A stretch of 64,000 nt of DNA from Epiperipatus broadwayi (taxonomy: Eukaryota; Onychophora; Udeonychophora; Euonychophora; Peripatidae), in the NCBI GenBank assembly GCA_028023455.1, contig JAQFVV010012513.1, positions 1,932,001 to 1,996,000 of the forward strand, read 5' to 3'. Both the position numbers and the translations under genes were made by a program. Shown one piece after another: positions 34,335 to 47,197 of this stretch (position 1 is the first letter of the stretch; the number at the start of each line of letters is the position of its first letter). The notes beneath the pieces were generated by a model. That model made no database searches. It was not told where the DNA came from and saw only the letters and a program-made list of their open reading frames with translations.

Positions 34335-35918
34335 ATGACAGACAAAAATAAAGCATGGCCCTTATTCCCAGGAGGCTGTAAAGTCACCAACCAAGGCAGC
34401 GGTTGGTGGCTGAAGGTGGAGGGTGCTAAGAATCCCCTGATTGCAGACCCAGGCTGCCATTTGATGACGACTTTTTATTTAGGTACTTACAACTGCAGAT
34501 CACTTTCAAGTGAAGGAAGATTGCAAGAATTAGAAGAACTCTCTTATATTAAATGGGACATTATTGGACTTTGTGAAGTTAGAAGAAAAGGTGAAGAGAC
34601 AATTGATTTAAAAAGTGGACATATACTCTATTATAAAGGCACAAATATTGGAAATACAAGTGGAGTAGGATTCATTATAAATAAAAAGTGGAAGAACAAT
34701 ATTGTGGAGATTGATGGTGTATCGGACAGAGTGGCAAGATTAGTTATACAACTTAATAGCAGATACCAAATGCAGATAATTCAGGTTTATGCCCCAACAA
34801 GTTCTCATAGTGATGAAGTAGTAGAAGATTTTTATATGGATGTACAAAAGGCTTTTGATCAGAGTAAACACCATTTTAAAATTGTTATGGGAGACTTTAA
34901 TGCTAGAATTGGTAAAAAAATGAAAGATGAAAGTGCTGTGGGTAATTTTGGTTATGGTAATAGAAATGAGAGAGGACATAGACTTGTGGAGTTTGCAGAA
35001 AAAGAAAAACTTTATATTATGAATTCTTTTTTTGAGAAAAATGTTAAAAGGAAATGGACATGGAAGCATCCAAATGAAGGTACAGCAGAATTGGATTATA
35101 TTTTGACTAACAGGAAATACATATTTCAAGATTGTAATGTTCTTAATAAATTTAACACAGGAAGTGATCATCGATTAGTAAGGTGTAAGATACGTGTTAA
35201 TGTAAAACTAGAGAGACAAAAATTATTAAGAAAAACAATATTTACAGTTGATATTCCTAATCTTCAGAAACATTCTAATGAATTTAAATTAGAACTTACA
35301 AATCGGTTTCAAGTATTAGTAGATTTTGAACATGATTCAGATTTGAATGAAATTAATATGAAAATAACTGATACACTTTTGAAAACTGCAACAAAGATAG
35401 CTGGTAGAAAGAAACAGCAATTGACCAATAAAATTTCTACTGAGACTAGAGAATTTATGAAGAAAAGAAGGAATATGAAGATATACAAAAATGATGCATT
35501 AAAAAGAATTGAATATCTCGAATTTTGTAAAATGGTGCGGAAAAGAGTTGAAAATGATATAAGAAAGTATAACTGTGAACTAGCAAGGAAAGCTGTAGAA
35601 GAAAATAAAAGTCTTAAGAATGTAAAACAACATTTTGGTATTGGTAGGAAATTTATATCTGCAATAAGAAAAAAAGATGGAATTATTACTAAAAGGAGAG
35701 ATGACATCATGAAATTGGTAGAAGATTTTTATCAAGAATTATATAGTAATAAAGAACAAGTACCTCCTATATCTATTACATCTTCCAAATTGCCCAGAAT
35801 TTTAAATGAAGAAGTGAGACATGCAATTAAATGTATGAAGAAAGGAAAGGCTCCAGGTAATGATGGAATTATAATTGATATATTAAAAGAAGCAGGTGAA
35901 GAAATAGAAATTTTTTAG
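34335..35918 (+). CDS. RTE LINE polyprotein, N-terminal part: APE endonuclease and RT start
   Basis: The 527-codon frame begins with ATG at 34335. Residues about 46-285 form an apurinic-endonuclease-like domain that nicks target DNA for target-primed reverse transcription. Visible motifs are NCRS (Asn53), CEVR (Glu81), VYAPT (Tyr152), GDFNARIG (Asp187, Asn189), ELDYIL (Asp254) and SDHRLV (Asp278, His279), so all catalytic residues are present. A basic linker follows, then CMKKGKAPGNDGI, the first RT motif. The frame stops at TAG 35916-35918 inside a T6 run. Moving one frame there continues FLAKLYTKCLND, so a single base appears to be lost, by mutation or by sequencing error. Confidence 0.9.
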   Translation: MTDKNKAWPLFPGGCKVTNQGSGWWLKVEGAKNPLIADPGCHLMTTFYLGTYNCRSLSSEGRLQELEELSYIKWDIIGLCEVRRKGEETIDLKSGHILYYKGTNIGNTSGVGFIINKKWKNNIVEIDGVSDRVARLVIQLNSRYQMQIIQVYAPTSSHSDEVVEDFYMDVQKAFDQSKHHFKIVMGDFNARIGKKMKDESAVGNFGYGNRNERGHRLVEFAEKEKLYIMNSFFEKNVKRKWTWKHPNEGTAELDYILTNRKYIFQDCNVLNKFNTGSDHRLVRCKIRVNVKLERQKLLRKTIFTVDIPNLQKHSNEFKLELTNRFQVLVDFEHDSDLNEINMKITDTLLKTATKIAGRKKQQLTNKISTETREFMKKRRNMKIYKNDALKRIEYLEFCKMVRKRVENDIRKYNCELARKAVEENKSLKNVKQHFGIGRKFISAIRKKDGIITKRRDDIMKLVEDFYQELYSNKEQVPPISITSSKLPRILNEEVRHAIKCMKKGKAPGNDGIIIDILKEAGEEIEIF

Positions 35919-37210
35919 CAAAGTTATATACCAAATGTCTAAATGATAAAGATGTACCGGATGATTGGAAGAATGCAGTAATAATATTAATATTTAAAAA
36001 AGGTGATAAAGAAGATATTAGAAATTACAGACCTATCAGCCTTTTATCAGTTTTATATAAAATTTTTACCAAGATAATTACTACTCGTCTACAGAGAACA
36101 TTGGATTTCCACCAACCAAGAGAACAAGCCAGATTTAAAAGTGGTTTTAGTACAGTAGATCATATCCAGGTATTGAGAGAAGTTATAGAAAGGACAAATG
36201 AATATGAGTTGCCATTATGCTTAGGATTTGTAGATTATGAAAAGGCATTTGATTCTATAAACATTTCTTCAGTGATTAAAGCATTAGATCATCAAGGTAT
36301 AGATCCAGGATATTGTCATATTTTAAAGAATATTTATAAAAATGCAACAGCAACAATTAGATTACATAATGACACTGGGAAAGTCAACATTGAGAAAGGT
36401 GTAAGACAAGGTGATTCCATATCTCCAAAACTTTTTACAGCAGTGCTGCATGAAGTATTTTGTGGATTAAAATGGGAAACTAAAGGAGTGAAAGTAAATG
36501 GTGATTATTTAAGTCATTTAGATTTCGCAGATGATGTAGTTGTTTTTGCAAATAATGCTTCAGATCTGCAGGAAATGTTGCAGGAATTATCAGATGAAAG
36601 TAGGAAAGTAGGACTAAAGATAAATGTTAAAAAGACTAAAGTAATGTTTAATCGATTTGCTCAAAATATGAAAATAAAGATTGATTATGATGAATTAGAA
36701 GAAGTTAACAGTTACAAATACCTTGGTCAGATTATTAATACAGATGGAAACATAATGGAGGAAATTAATCATAGAATTAAACTTGGTTGGAGTGCTTTTG
36801 GTAGAAATAACTTGATACTAAAAGGAAATATGCCTATGTGTTTGAAAAGGAAGGTTTTTAACAAATGTGTTTTACCAGTTCTTACTTATGGATCTGAGAC
36901 TTGGACACTTAATAGAAGAGCAATTCAGAGACTTCAGACCACTCAAAGAAGTATGGAGAGATGTATGTTGGGAGTAACAAGAAGAGATCGTAAACACAAT
37001 GTATGGGTAAGAGAACAAACAGGTGTTACTGACCTCATTGAAAAAATTAAAAGATTGAAGTGGAGTTGGGCTGGACATATTGTTAGAAGAGATGATAATA
37101 GATGGACAATTGAAATTTTAAACTGGATTCCAAGAGATTGTAAAAGACCCAGAAAGAGACCACATGTGAGATGGATGGATGAAATAAGAAAGTGTGCAGG
37201 GGTGATGTAG
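35919..37210 (+). CDS. RTE LINE polyprotein, reverse transcriptase part
   Basis: This is the continuation in the shifted frame. The open reading is uninterrupted from about 35912, so the in-frame TTG at 36101 is not a real start. It reads KGDKEDIRNYRPISLLS (RT motif 2), QARFKSGFSTVDHIQ, FVDYEKAFDSI (motif A with both Asp), GVRQGDSISPKLF (motif B), DFADDVVVFA (motif C, catalytic FADD intact) and YGSETWTLNRRAIQ. The frame ends at TAG 37208-37210 where sister copies read TGG (Trp), removing about 25 C-terminal residues. The enzyme core is otherwise intact. Without the frameshift this could be a recently active copy. Confidence 0.9.
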
Positions 37211-37309
37211 AGAAGAGAAGCTAAAGATCGGAGAAGATGGATTAAACTTGGAGAGACCTTCATCCTGCAGTGGATTGATAATGGTTGATAATGATGATGA
37301 TGATATACA

Positions 37310-37735
37310 TGATCATGCTGACTGATTCTACAGAGATAATTGCAATAAAGCATATAACTCAATGTTTGCAGACCATGGGAAAATATGGTCATTCTTTTAA
37401 ATCTTCTATGCTAAAATTATTTATATAGAAAATAATAATAAATAATGTAAAATGAAATAAGTATGGCACATAATTAATTCTAAGAACTATATAAATATAA
37501 GAGAAACAGTGTCCCACTTAACAAGAATTGGCCATTTAACTTAATGTTATAGCCAACCACAGGTTCAGTTTAAAGCTATACAAATGCACATATATTAATA
37601 TTCAAGGTAATCACCATCTACTGTCATTTATGTTTATATTCATGTGGATATGCTAATATTTAAGCTAATGTTCATTGTGTTTTGCTTCAACAAATATTTG
37701 CTACATCACAAACCTGACTGCTCATGGAAATAACA
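37310..37735. repeat. Right arm of the diverged inverted repeat around the RTE
   Basis: Reverse complement of 33595-34010 (see that entry). It starts within a few bases of the RTE 3' tail. Confidence 0.75.
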
Positions 37736-37895
37736 AATATTGCTATGATTTATTATTTTAATAATTGATAATTAATTATCTACACACTCTGAAATAATAT
37801 ATCCTTATAAATTATCTATGTTATTTACATATTATCTAGTTTATTTTATCTAGATGTATATATTATTAGAATTTGAAGTATCACAAACTTCTCTT

Positions 37896-37991
37896 TTTTT
37901 TTTCATATGTCAAATGCATTGACCAGGAAACAAACCTGGCTCAGCTGCTTGGTACGCAGATACGCTAACCAATAGGCCACCAACACTTGAC
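37896..37991 (-). repeat. tRNA-derived SINE
   Basis: Flanked by AACTTCTCTT at 37886-37895 and 37992-38001, a 10-bp target duplication. On the minus strand it starts GTCAAGTGTTGGTGGCC, continues through an A-box-like GGTTAGCGTATC and a worn B box, and ends ATTTGACATATG. It is closest to the SINE at 61410. Confidence 0.8.
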
Positions 37992-38124
37992 AACTTCTCT
38001 TAATTTTCATCATCAAATTTAAAACTATCCCACAATGAATCATATTTGTTAATGTTTTGTTGGACTAAATAAGTGATGGGGACATTTTAAATATAAAAAA
38101 ATACATTAGATAATGTACTAGAAA

Positions 38125-38560
38125 GGTTTTTAAGAAATTTGTTTTACCAGTTCTTACTTATGGACACTTAATAGAAGAGCAATACAGAGACTTCAGACCA
38201 TTCAAAGAAGTATGGAGAGATGCATGTTGGGAGTAACAAGAAGAGATCGAAAACACAATGTATGGATAAGAGAACAAACAGGTGTTACTGACTTCATTGA
38301 AAAAATTAAAAGATTGAAGTGGAGTTGGGCTGGACATATTGCTAGAAGAGATGATAATAGATGGACAATTGAAATCTTAAACTGGATTACAAGAGATTCT
38401 AAAAGACCCAGAAAGAGATCACATGTGAGATGGATGGATGAAATAAGAAAGCGTGCAGGGGTGATGTGGAGAAGAGAAGCTAAAGATCGGAGATGGATTA
38501 AACTTGGAGAGACCTTCATCCTGCAGTGGATGGATAATGGTTGTTGATGATGATGATTTC
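38125..38560 (+). pseudogene. RTE LINE, 3' fragment
   Basis: Begins in the FNKCVLPVLTYG segment, lacks 10 bases (the SETW codons) and then stays open from 38212 to 38547, including RRDRKHNVW, RRDDNRWTIEILNWI and VMWRREAKDRRWIK. It has TGG where the longer copy has TAG, and shows the normal C-terminus. It ends in GTTGATGATGATGAT. It is a 5'-truncated insertion of the same subfamily. Confidence 0.9.
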
Positions 38561-39100
38561 TGTTTGCACAGCAAGTTTAATGGAGTTGTTGCCTAGGAAA
38601 CAGTGTTCTTAAAATTTTATGGATTTTAAAAATAGAAGTCTCATTTATGATAAATGATTCATCATTTATATAATCGATTAAAATATTAAATTAACACAAA
38701 TAACTCACTATGGGTAGATAGCGATTTCAGATGGAAATTACGTGAAGTTTGTCATACTTCAAATTCTCGTAAATATATTCATTGTTTCATAATAAAGTCA
38801 CATAAAGCTTTCATTACTAACCAAAAGTGAAGCCGTTTTTTTTTGGGATTAAAAATTAGCTGATGTAGTATACTATTATTTTAATATGCACAACAACTTT
38901 TAATTGTTTGTTGTCTTGGACATATTGTGGTTTGAAATTTTAACTATATTTTAAAAACAGAATTCAAATTTAAAAATTAATAGTGAAGGTTCACTATTGT
39001 AGAAACATTATAAATTTATTTAAAAAAGTTCATACCGTAGCACTGCTTTTGTCCAGGTTCCGTCATATTCATAGAAGTGATATAAGTTTATATAAATAGA
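38561..39100. other. A+T-rich stretch without recognised genes
   Basis: No supported feature was seen. Confidence 0.4.
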
Positions 39101-39203
39101 AATTATAGGGTATATGAGCACAGACTTTCACACGACCCACCACTCTCCACACTATCTCATAACACTGATACACTTGAACACATATATGTCGAAAAGATAA
39201 ATA

Positions 39204-39254
39204 ATCACCAATATACGTATTTCGTGCTAAACCAGCAATCATCAGTTGGTCCAG
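39204..39254 (-). ncRNA. Hammerhead-ribozyme-like motif
   Basis: Minus strand: ACCAA, CTGATGA (39239-39245), a stem II segment (39224-39238) with four pairs plus one mismatch beside the core, GAAA (39220-39223), TACGTATA forming a two-pair stem III with ATA site, then TTGGT (39207-39211). Stem I is five perfect pairs. The core is complete. Confidence 0.65.
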
Positions 39255-39461
39255 ATTACATCTCTACACATTTATGATATAAGTGACAAGAATCTCGGCC
39301 TCAGGGTGGCCTTTGAGCGTTCCATCATCAGATTTTCAATTGGATGGACGGTTGAAGAGTTGGAATGTGGAATAGATTGAAGCCTGTCCATTAAAGTATG
39401 AGGATTGGCTATCTTAATATATATCTGAGCACTTATGGCATATATGTGTAGAGATGGTAAT

Positions 39462-39512
39462 CGGGACCAACTGACGATTGCTGGATTAGCATGAAATACG
39501 TATATTTTCGAC
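39462..39512 (+). ncRNA. Hammerhead-like motif, damaged
   Basis: The core is CTGACGA (39471-39477) with C for T, stem II at 39478-39492 and GAAA at 39493-39496. The 3' strand of stem I is changed to TTTTCG and no longer pairs fully. Probably inactive. Confidence 0.5.
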
Positions 39513-39652
39513 ATATATGTGTTCAAGTGTATCAGTGTTATGAGATAGTGTGGAGAGTGGTGGGTCGTGTGAAAGTCTGTGCTCACATACCCTAAATTTT
39601 ACATATATAAACACAGGTATATAATAAGCCTGTGTGTTTCAGTTATAAATAG

Positions 39653-39830
39653 AAATTAAGTTAAATAATTTATATATACCATTTATGTGATAATGAAATG
39701 TGTGAGTCTCTTGTTTATTGCATTAATATTATTTGCAATAAACCACGCTTCTTTATATTTATAAAATATATTATATTTTATACTGCATTATCACATAAAT
39801 GGTATATATAAATTATTTAAGTTATAAATT
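39653..39830. repeat. Inverted repeat, about 45-bp arms
   Basis: The ATATACCATTTATGTGATAA segment and its reverse complement lie at about 39653-39695 and 39785-39830. Confidence 0.75.
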
Positions 39831-40033
39831 CTAGTTATATAAACTTATATTAGTTCTGTGAATATAACTGATGGGATTAAAAGTAGTGTTAATCTGCAAA
39901 ACATTTTTAACAAAGTTATAATCTTTACAGAATAGTGTACTTTCACTATTAATTTTTATATTCAAATTAAAGAAAGATGTAATTTAATTGAGTTATAGAA
40001 TTCAAATTTATTAAAAATGTTTCATCTTATATA

Positions 40034-40274
40034 TATATTCACTAGAATAAAAACTACAAAATTTTAAAAAATGCCTATATAAAATTAAAGGTTAAAATTC
40101 CTTGCTATAGATAGCTTCAGCGTATTCCGCCATCTTTTTTTTTTTTTTTTAATATTAACGTATTGCTACTTAAGATGGCGGAATACACCGAAGTTAGCTA
40201 TAGCAAAGAATTTTAATCTTTAATTTTATATAGGCATTTTTTAAAAATTTGTAGTTTTTATTCTAGTGAATATT
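40034..40274. repeat. Inverted repeat, about 101-bp arms
   Basis: Arms 40034-40134 and 40174-40274 around a poly(T) spacer are highly similar reverse complements. Inner ends read GCGTATTCCGCCATC and GATGGCGGAATACACC. No transposase is present. It could be a MITE or foldback element. Confidence 0.85.
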
Positions 40275-40279
40275 TTTAT

Positions 40280-40880
40280 TATACTTATATTATTTGATAT
40301 TATATATATACCATTTAGCTTTGAGTATTATTACACTTATTATTTGAGTAACACTTTAGGTGCTATTTGAAACGTATAATTGCAGTTTTAATAATTATAT
40401 TTATAAAGCGCATACTCATTACGTAAAGTAATATTTATTAAGGCTATAACCATAATAATATACGCCTGAAAAAATGACAGTAGGGACGCTGTTCTTGTCT
40501 TTTAAATAAATCTTCTGTTAAAGATTTGCAGAGGTCCCTACTTTCGTTTTTTCAGGCGCATATTCTTAAGGTTATAGCCTTAATAAATATAATTGCAGTT
40601 TGTAATGTTATAATTGACTATTTATTACACTGCTTTCAGAATACGGTATATTTACCTGCTTAAAAAGATTTATTTAAATTTTTTATATCAATAATTTCAA
40701 TCTCTATGATCAAGTTGTAATCGTTAGTGCTTATGTAAGTATATTAGACCATTAATAAAGGTGGATTTCATCTTTATTGTTAAAAGGAGGTTGCTTTGAC
40801 AACAGTTTGAAATTGTTGACTGTTATTAATATTGGGATTGTCTAAGTGTGGACTGTTTTTTTAATGATGAATATATCTTA
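40280..40880 (+). repeat. Family C dispersed repeat, copy 1
   Basis: Shares the order of GGTGCTATTTGAAA, AAAGGTGGATTTCATC, AAGGAGGTTGCTTTGACAAC and GGGATTGTCTAAG with 41400-41650, with 43650-43925 plus 47300-47470, and inverted at 40960-41400. It contains the inverted repeat 40430-40589. Confidence 0.75.
40430..40589. repeat. Inverted repeat, about 57-bp arms
   Basis: Arms 40430-40487 and 40533-40589 (a TTAAGGCTATAACC-type outer end, a TAGGGAC inner end) are inserted within family C. Confidence 0.8.
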
Positions 40881-40959
40881 TTACTCTACAATAGTTATTA
40901 ATACTAACAATAAAAGAGATACTAAATCACAGTTTAAATGTTTATTGGATTATTATTCT

Positions 40960-41644
40960 TTCAATGCTTATACAACATATTTGTGGTTATTCTGCTGAAA
41001 AAAACAAAACATGAAGGTGATGTGAAAGCATCTAAATTATACTTGGTGGAAATAGTAAAAACTACTCAATACATAGACAATCCCAATATCAGTAACAATC
41101 AATATTCTCAAACTGTTGTCATGGCAACCTCATTTTAACAATAAAGATGGAATCCCACTTTTATTTATGGTCCACTATATTTGTATAGACACTAAAGATT
41201 ATAACTTGACCACAGAGATCAAAATTATTAATCCAAAGATGTTTACATAAACCTCCTCAAACAGATAAATATAACCTGTTCTGAATGCATTTTATTAAAT
41301 AGTCAAATCGATCATTAACTGCAATTATAATTTTAAATTACATCAAAAGTATTACTTAAATGATAAGTGTAATAATGCTCAAGGTTATTCACTAACTGTT
41401 GTTTAATATTTAGCTTTGTGCATTAATATACTTATTATTTAAGTAATACTTTGGGTGTAATTTGAAAATTATAATTGCTGTTTGAGATGTTATATCTATG
41501 TGGTTAAGTTACAACCTTTAGCTTCTGTATAAGTTTATTAGACAATAACTAAAGGTGAGAATCCACCATTATTGTTAAAAGGAGGTTGTCTTGATGTGAT
41601 TGTTGATTGTTATTCATATTGGGATTGTATAAGGGTTGCCTGGT

Positions 41645-41650
<6 letters not shown>
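40960..41650. repeat. Family C repeats, copies 2 (minus) and 3 (plus)
   Basis: 40960-41400 is the reverse complement of copy 1. 41400-41650 repeats it in the plus direction. The frames across them are incidental. Confidence 0.7.

Positions 41651-41703
<53 letters not shown>
41650..41703. repeat. (AT)n microsatellite
   Basis: An uninterrupted AT tract at the right end of family C copy 3. Confidence 0.98.
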
Positions 41704-41706
<3 letters not shown>

Positions 41707-42089
41707 AGTTAAGCAAGAATAAATATGTAATAATAATCACAGAAACATCTGAATTACTAAGTACTGGTCACATTATTACAGTGGTTTCCATTGTCAAGAC
41801 TGCCAGTATAAAAATCAAAAATGAATCATTTTTATTTAATTTTTAAACTCTTATAAGAACATTAGCCAGCCGATGATGCCAATCAGATGGCGTTCAAATC
41901 ACCAATGATGTAATAAATGCTTTGATTTTTTGATGGTTATTTCTCTGATTAATATTTTACACACACACATATGGAGAAATAGGTAGATAGTTAAACATGT
42001 AAATAAATATAGTGTTATATAGTATAAAATAGTTATATATCAATAGATAAATAGCACATATTTGATCGGATAAATAGTTGGAGAATAAA

Positions 42090-43621
<1,532 letters not shown>

Positions 43622-43922
43622 TTGTTGTTTTTACCTCTGAGTTTGAGACCAAGCACATATGTTGTTGATTCTTATTGATATGGGGATTGTCTAAGTGTTG
43701 ATTTATTTTAATGATTACTTACAAACCCATTTAGCCTTGAACATTATTACATTATTATTTAAGTAATACATTGGCTGCAATTTGAAAATTGTAATTACTG
43801 TTTGAATGTTATAATTGACTATTTTGTATTCAGGACAGGTTATATTTACCTGTTTATGGAGATTTATTTAAACTTCTTTGTGTCAATAATTTAATTCTCT
43901 ATTGTCAAGTTGCAATCTTTAG

Positions 43923-44024
<102 letters not shown>

Positions 44025-44192
44025 ATTACAAGCATAAAGCTAAACTAGTCAATATAAAATCAAAACTACCCCAAATCCAAAATTAAACCAGACCAGCATA
44101 AAAATAATATTAAAACACAACCTAAGGTTTCACTGCTACAAGCAGACTTCTCAAGTGTAAAGAACTACAAAAACCACACAATATATATAATA

Positions 44193-45508
44193 TTAAAAAC
44201 TACCCACAAATCCATTCACTTCCCATCCACCCTTAATATTAAAAGAACTCTTAAATAAGTTAATTGCTTCAGAATAATAAATTTTCAATAATAAAGACTC
44301 TTTAATTCTTCTTTTGATTTCATTTCTCTCAAAGAAGACAACCTTAGCTTCATCAAAATCAATAGTGTGGCCTGTATCTTTTTCATGGACATACAAAGCA
44401 GAACTAAGATATCTATTTTTAACTCTACTTTTATGAACCTTTATTCTTTCATTTAAACTCAAACTACTCTGACCTATGTAAACCTTCTTACAAAATAAAC
44501 AAGGAATAAAATATACTACACCAGGAATAGTCTTTCTATCAAAAACTTCTTTTGTATTATTTAATAAATTATTCAATGTAACACCCCTTTTCCAAGCAAT
44601 TTTCTTATTTCCAAACAATTTACTATTTCTACACACAATTTTATAAGAAGACAATTTAAATGGCAAAGAAATAAAATCATATTTTTCTTTAACCTTTACA
44701 TCCTTACAAATATTACTATTAAATAAAATACTTTTAACAAATTTATCAGAGTATCCAACACTCAAGTAATCTTTATAAAATTGATATTTCTGAAACAAAG
44801 CTACCCCACTAGAATTATTTAATTTAATATTCCTATGACAATAATTCCTTAAAGCAGCTACTTTATGAGATACAGACTGATAGCTATCAGGTTTAATTAT
44901 AGATCTTAATTCTTTACTTTTAACTAAATGACTGCACAATAAACAATTAGTTTCTACATTTCTAATCACCAAAAGATCTAAAAATTTTAACTTACCAAAA
45001 TCTAACCCCCCTCCTTCTAACACAAATTTTATAGAAGGATCAAAACAATTAAACTCATTTACAAATTCCTTCAATTTATCATTCTCAACTACAAATAAAC
45101 AATCATCAACATATCTGACAAATAATTTTACATATAAACAATTCTTTTTAATAATAATTTCCTCTTCCATAAAACTAATATAAACTGAACATACTAAAGG
45201 AGAAATAATATAACCTATTATCCACCCTTCCTTAATCTTATAAAAATTACCTTTATAAGTAAAATACATAGAATCTTCCAATAACAAAAGCAAATCTTTA
45301 ATTACCTTAATTTTATTTTTTGATAAAGAACTTTTTTTAATCAATACAGACAAAAGAACATCAATACTGCTTAACCTATTAACAGACTGATACATATTTT
45401 CAATATCTAAACTTCCAAATACCCAATTACTTTCCATTTTAAAATTATTAATCTTATCAAAAGCCTCAAAAGAAGAAGAAACTGTGTACTTACCAAAATC
45501 AACAAATT
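44193..45508 (-). pseudogene. PLE RT/GIY-YIG protein, 5'-truncated copy
   Basis: Open from the arm's end near 45508 (FVDFGKYTVSSSFEAF...) with first ATG at 45437, giving 414 codons. It is identical to the C-terminal part of the plus copy except for the V/I change noted. It has SLDIENMYQS (motif A), FVRYVDDCLFV (motif C), IPCLFCKKVYIGQ (endonuclease) and a YVHEKDTGH pair of His. It lacks the N-terminal RT portion, so it is marked as a broken gene despite the clean frame. Confidence 0.88.
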
Positions 45509-45510
45509 GT

Positions 45511-47060
45511 AAAATCCAGGTAATTTGATTAAAAGAAAATTGATAGATATTATGAAGAAAATGGTTAATTTAAAAATTTTTAATAGAGTAGATTATTTAA
45601 AATGCTATCCTAATGATTTTACATCAGCTAAGATGTTTGTGAATATTAAAACTCATAAAGATGGTTTTCCTTTAAGATTTATTTTTGATTTTACAGGTAG
45701 TGTTGTAGAGGGTATTTCTAGATTCTTGAATAATTTTTTAAAACAATTTGTTGATTTTGGTCAGTACACAGTTTCTTCTTCTTTTGAGGCTTTTGATAAG
45801 ATTAATAATTTTAAAATGGAAAGTAATTGGGTATTTGGAAGTTTAGATATTGAAAATATGTATCAGTCTGTTAATAGGTTAAGCAGTATTGATGTTCTTT
45901 TGTCTGTATTGATTAAGAAAAGTTCTTTATCAAAAAATAAAATTAAGGTAATTAAAGATTTGCTTTTGTTATTGGAAGATTCTATGTATTTTACTTATAA
46001 AGGTAATTTTTATAAGATTAAGGAAGGGTGGATAATAGGTTATATTATTTCTCCTTTAGTATGTTCAGTTTATATTAGTTTTATGGAAGAGGAAATTATT
46101 ATTAAAAAGAATTGTTTATATGTAAAATTATTTGTCAGATATGTTGATGATTGTTTATTTGTAGTTGAGAATGATAAATTGAAGGAATTTGTAAATGAGT
46201 TTAATTGTTTTGATCCTTCTATAAAATTTGTGTTAGAAGGAGGGGGGTTAGATTTTGGTAAGTTAAAATTTTTAGATCTTTTGGTGATTAGAAATATAGA
46301 AACTAATTGTTTATTGTGCAGTCATTTAGTTAAAAGTAAAGAATTAAGATCTATAATTAAACCTGATAGCTATCAGTCTGTATCTCATAAAGTAGCTGCT
46401 TTAAGGAATTATTGTCATAGGAATATTAAATTAAATAATTCTAGTGGGGTAGCTTTGTTTCAGAAATATCAATTTTATAAAGATTACTTGAGTGTTGGAT
46501 ACTCTGATAAATTTGTTAAAAGTATTTTATTTAATAGTAATATTTGTAAGGATGTAAAGGTTAAAGAAAAATATGATTTTATTTCTTTGCCATTTAAATT
46601 GTCTTCTTATAAAATTGTGTGTAGAAATAGTAAATTGTTTGGAAATAAGAAAATTGCTTGGAAAAGGGGTGTTACATTGAATAATTTATTAAATAATACA
46701 AAAGAAGTTTTTGATAGAAAGACTATTCCTGGTGTGGTATATTTTATTCCTTGTTTATTTTGTAAGAAGGTTTACATAGGTCAGAGTAGTTTGAGTTTAA
46801 ATGAAAGAATAAAGGTTCATAAAAGTAGAGTTAAAAATAGATATCTTAGTTCTGCTTTGTATGTCCATGAAAAAGATACAGGCCACACTATTGATTTTGA
46901 TGAAGCTAAGGTTGTCTTCTTTGAGAGAAATGAAATCAAAAGAAGAATTAAAGAGTCTTTATTATTGAAAATTTATTATTCTGAAGCAATTAACTTATTT
47001 AAGAGTTCTTTTAATATTAAGGGTGGATGGGAAGTGAATGGATTTGTGGGTAGTTTTTAA
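45511..47060 (+). CDS. Penelope-like element reverse transcriptase with GIY-YIG endonuclease (5' truncated)
   Basis: The frame is open for 511 codons. The first codon at 45525 is TTG and the first ATG is 45552, so the true N-terminus is missing. Motifs by residue from 45525: MFVNIKTHKDGFPLR (37-51, PLE RT), SLDIENMYQS (106-115, catalytic Asp108), GWIIGYIISPLVCSVY (168-183), FVRYVDDCLFV (203-213, Asp208 and Asp209), then a basic connector. A C-terminal GIY-YIG nuclease follows: VVYFIPC (404-410), VYIGQ (416-420), Arg428, and a CxxC (410, 413) with His448 and His454, probably a zinc-binding CCHH set. The YIG nuclease nicks DNA to prime RT. The frame has no internal stop, unlike the fossils at 7 and 31 kb. 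Confidence 0.92.
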
Positions 47061-47098
47061 TAGTATATATAATGTGTGGTTTTTTTGTAGTTCTTTAC

Positions 47099-47137
47099 AC
47101 TTGAGAAGTCTGCTTGTAGCAGTGAAACCTTAGGTTG
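47099..47137 (+). ncRNA. Hammerhead-like core in PLE 3' end (degenerate)
   Basis: CTTGAGA, a CTGCT/AGCAG stem, GTGAAAC: the order of a hammerhead core, with changes in the first block. An inverted copy lies at about 44123-44161. Published PLE terminal repeats carry hammerheads here. This one looks damaged. Confidence 0.4.
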
Positions 47138-47196
47138 TGTTTTAATATTATTTTTATGCTGGTCTGGTTTAATTTTAGATTTGGGGTAGTTTTGAT

Positions 47197-47197
<1 letters not shown>

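Larger units (their letters stand above)
34020..37303 (+). mobile_element. RTE-type LINE, nearly full length
   Basis: The longest mobile element in the window: a 5' leader of about 300 bp, a polyprotein of endonuclease plus reverse transcriptase, and a 3' end in GATAATGATGATGATGAT at about 37285-37303, the short tandem 3' tail typical of RTE elements. Only two lesions are obvious, a one-base frameshift near 35912 and a stop at 37208. Other 3' ends of the family are at 1702, 38130, 60420 (minus), 47620-50620 (minus) and 63755. No clear target duplication was identified, and the exact 5' end is uncertain. Confidence 0.85.
39105..39650. repeat. Form-B hammerhead repeat as an inverted pair
   Basis: Arms of about 175 bp (39105-39280 minus, 39420-39596 plus) flank a middle that carries the form-B head segment (GAAGAGTTGGAATG, CCTGTCCATTAAAG). 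Each arm has a hammerhead core and the tRNA-like outer part. The right flank to about 39650 (CAGGTATATAATAAGCCTG) is also found after the copy at 49430-49690, so it belongs to the element. Confidence 0.8.

Noticed and set aside
34740-35710. Two long minus-strand frames (143 and 133 codons)
   Set aside because: They are antisense shadows of the RTE endonuclease/RT frame and show no motif of their own.
36943-37392. Minus-strand 149-codon frame repeated at 1879-2232 and 38202-38519
   Set aside because: Its recurrence merely follows the RTE 3' ends. It is the antisense of the coding strand.
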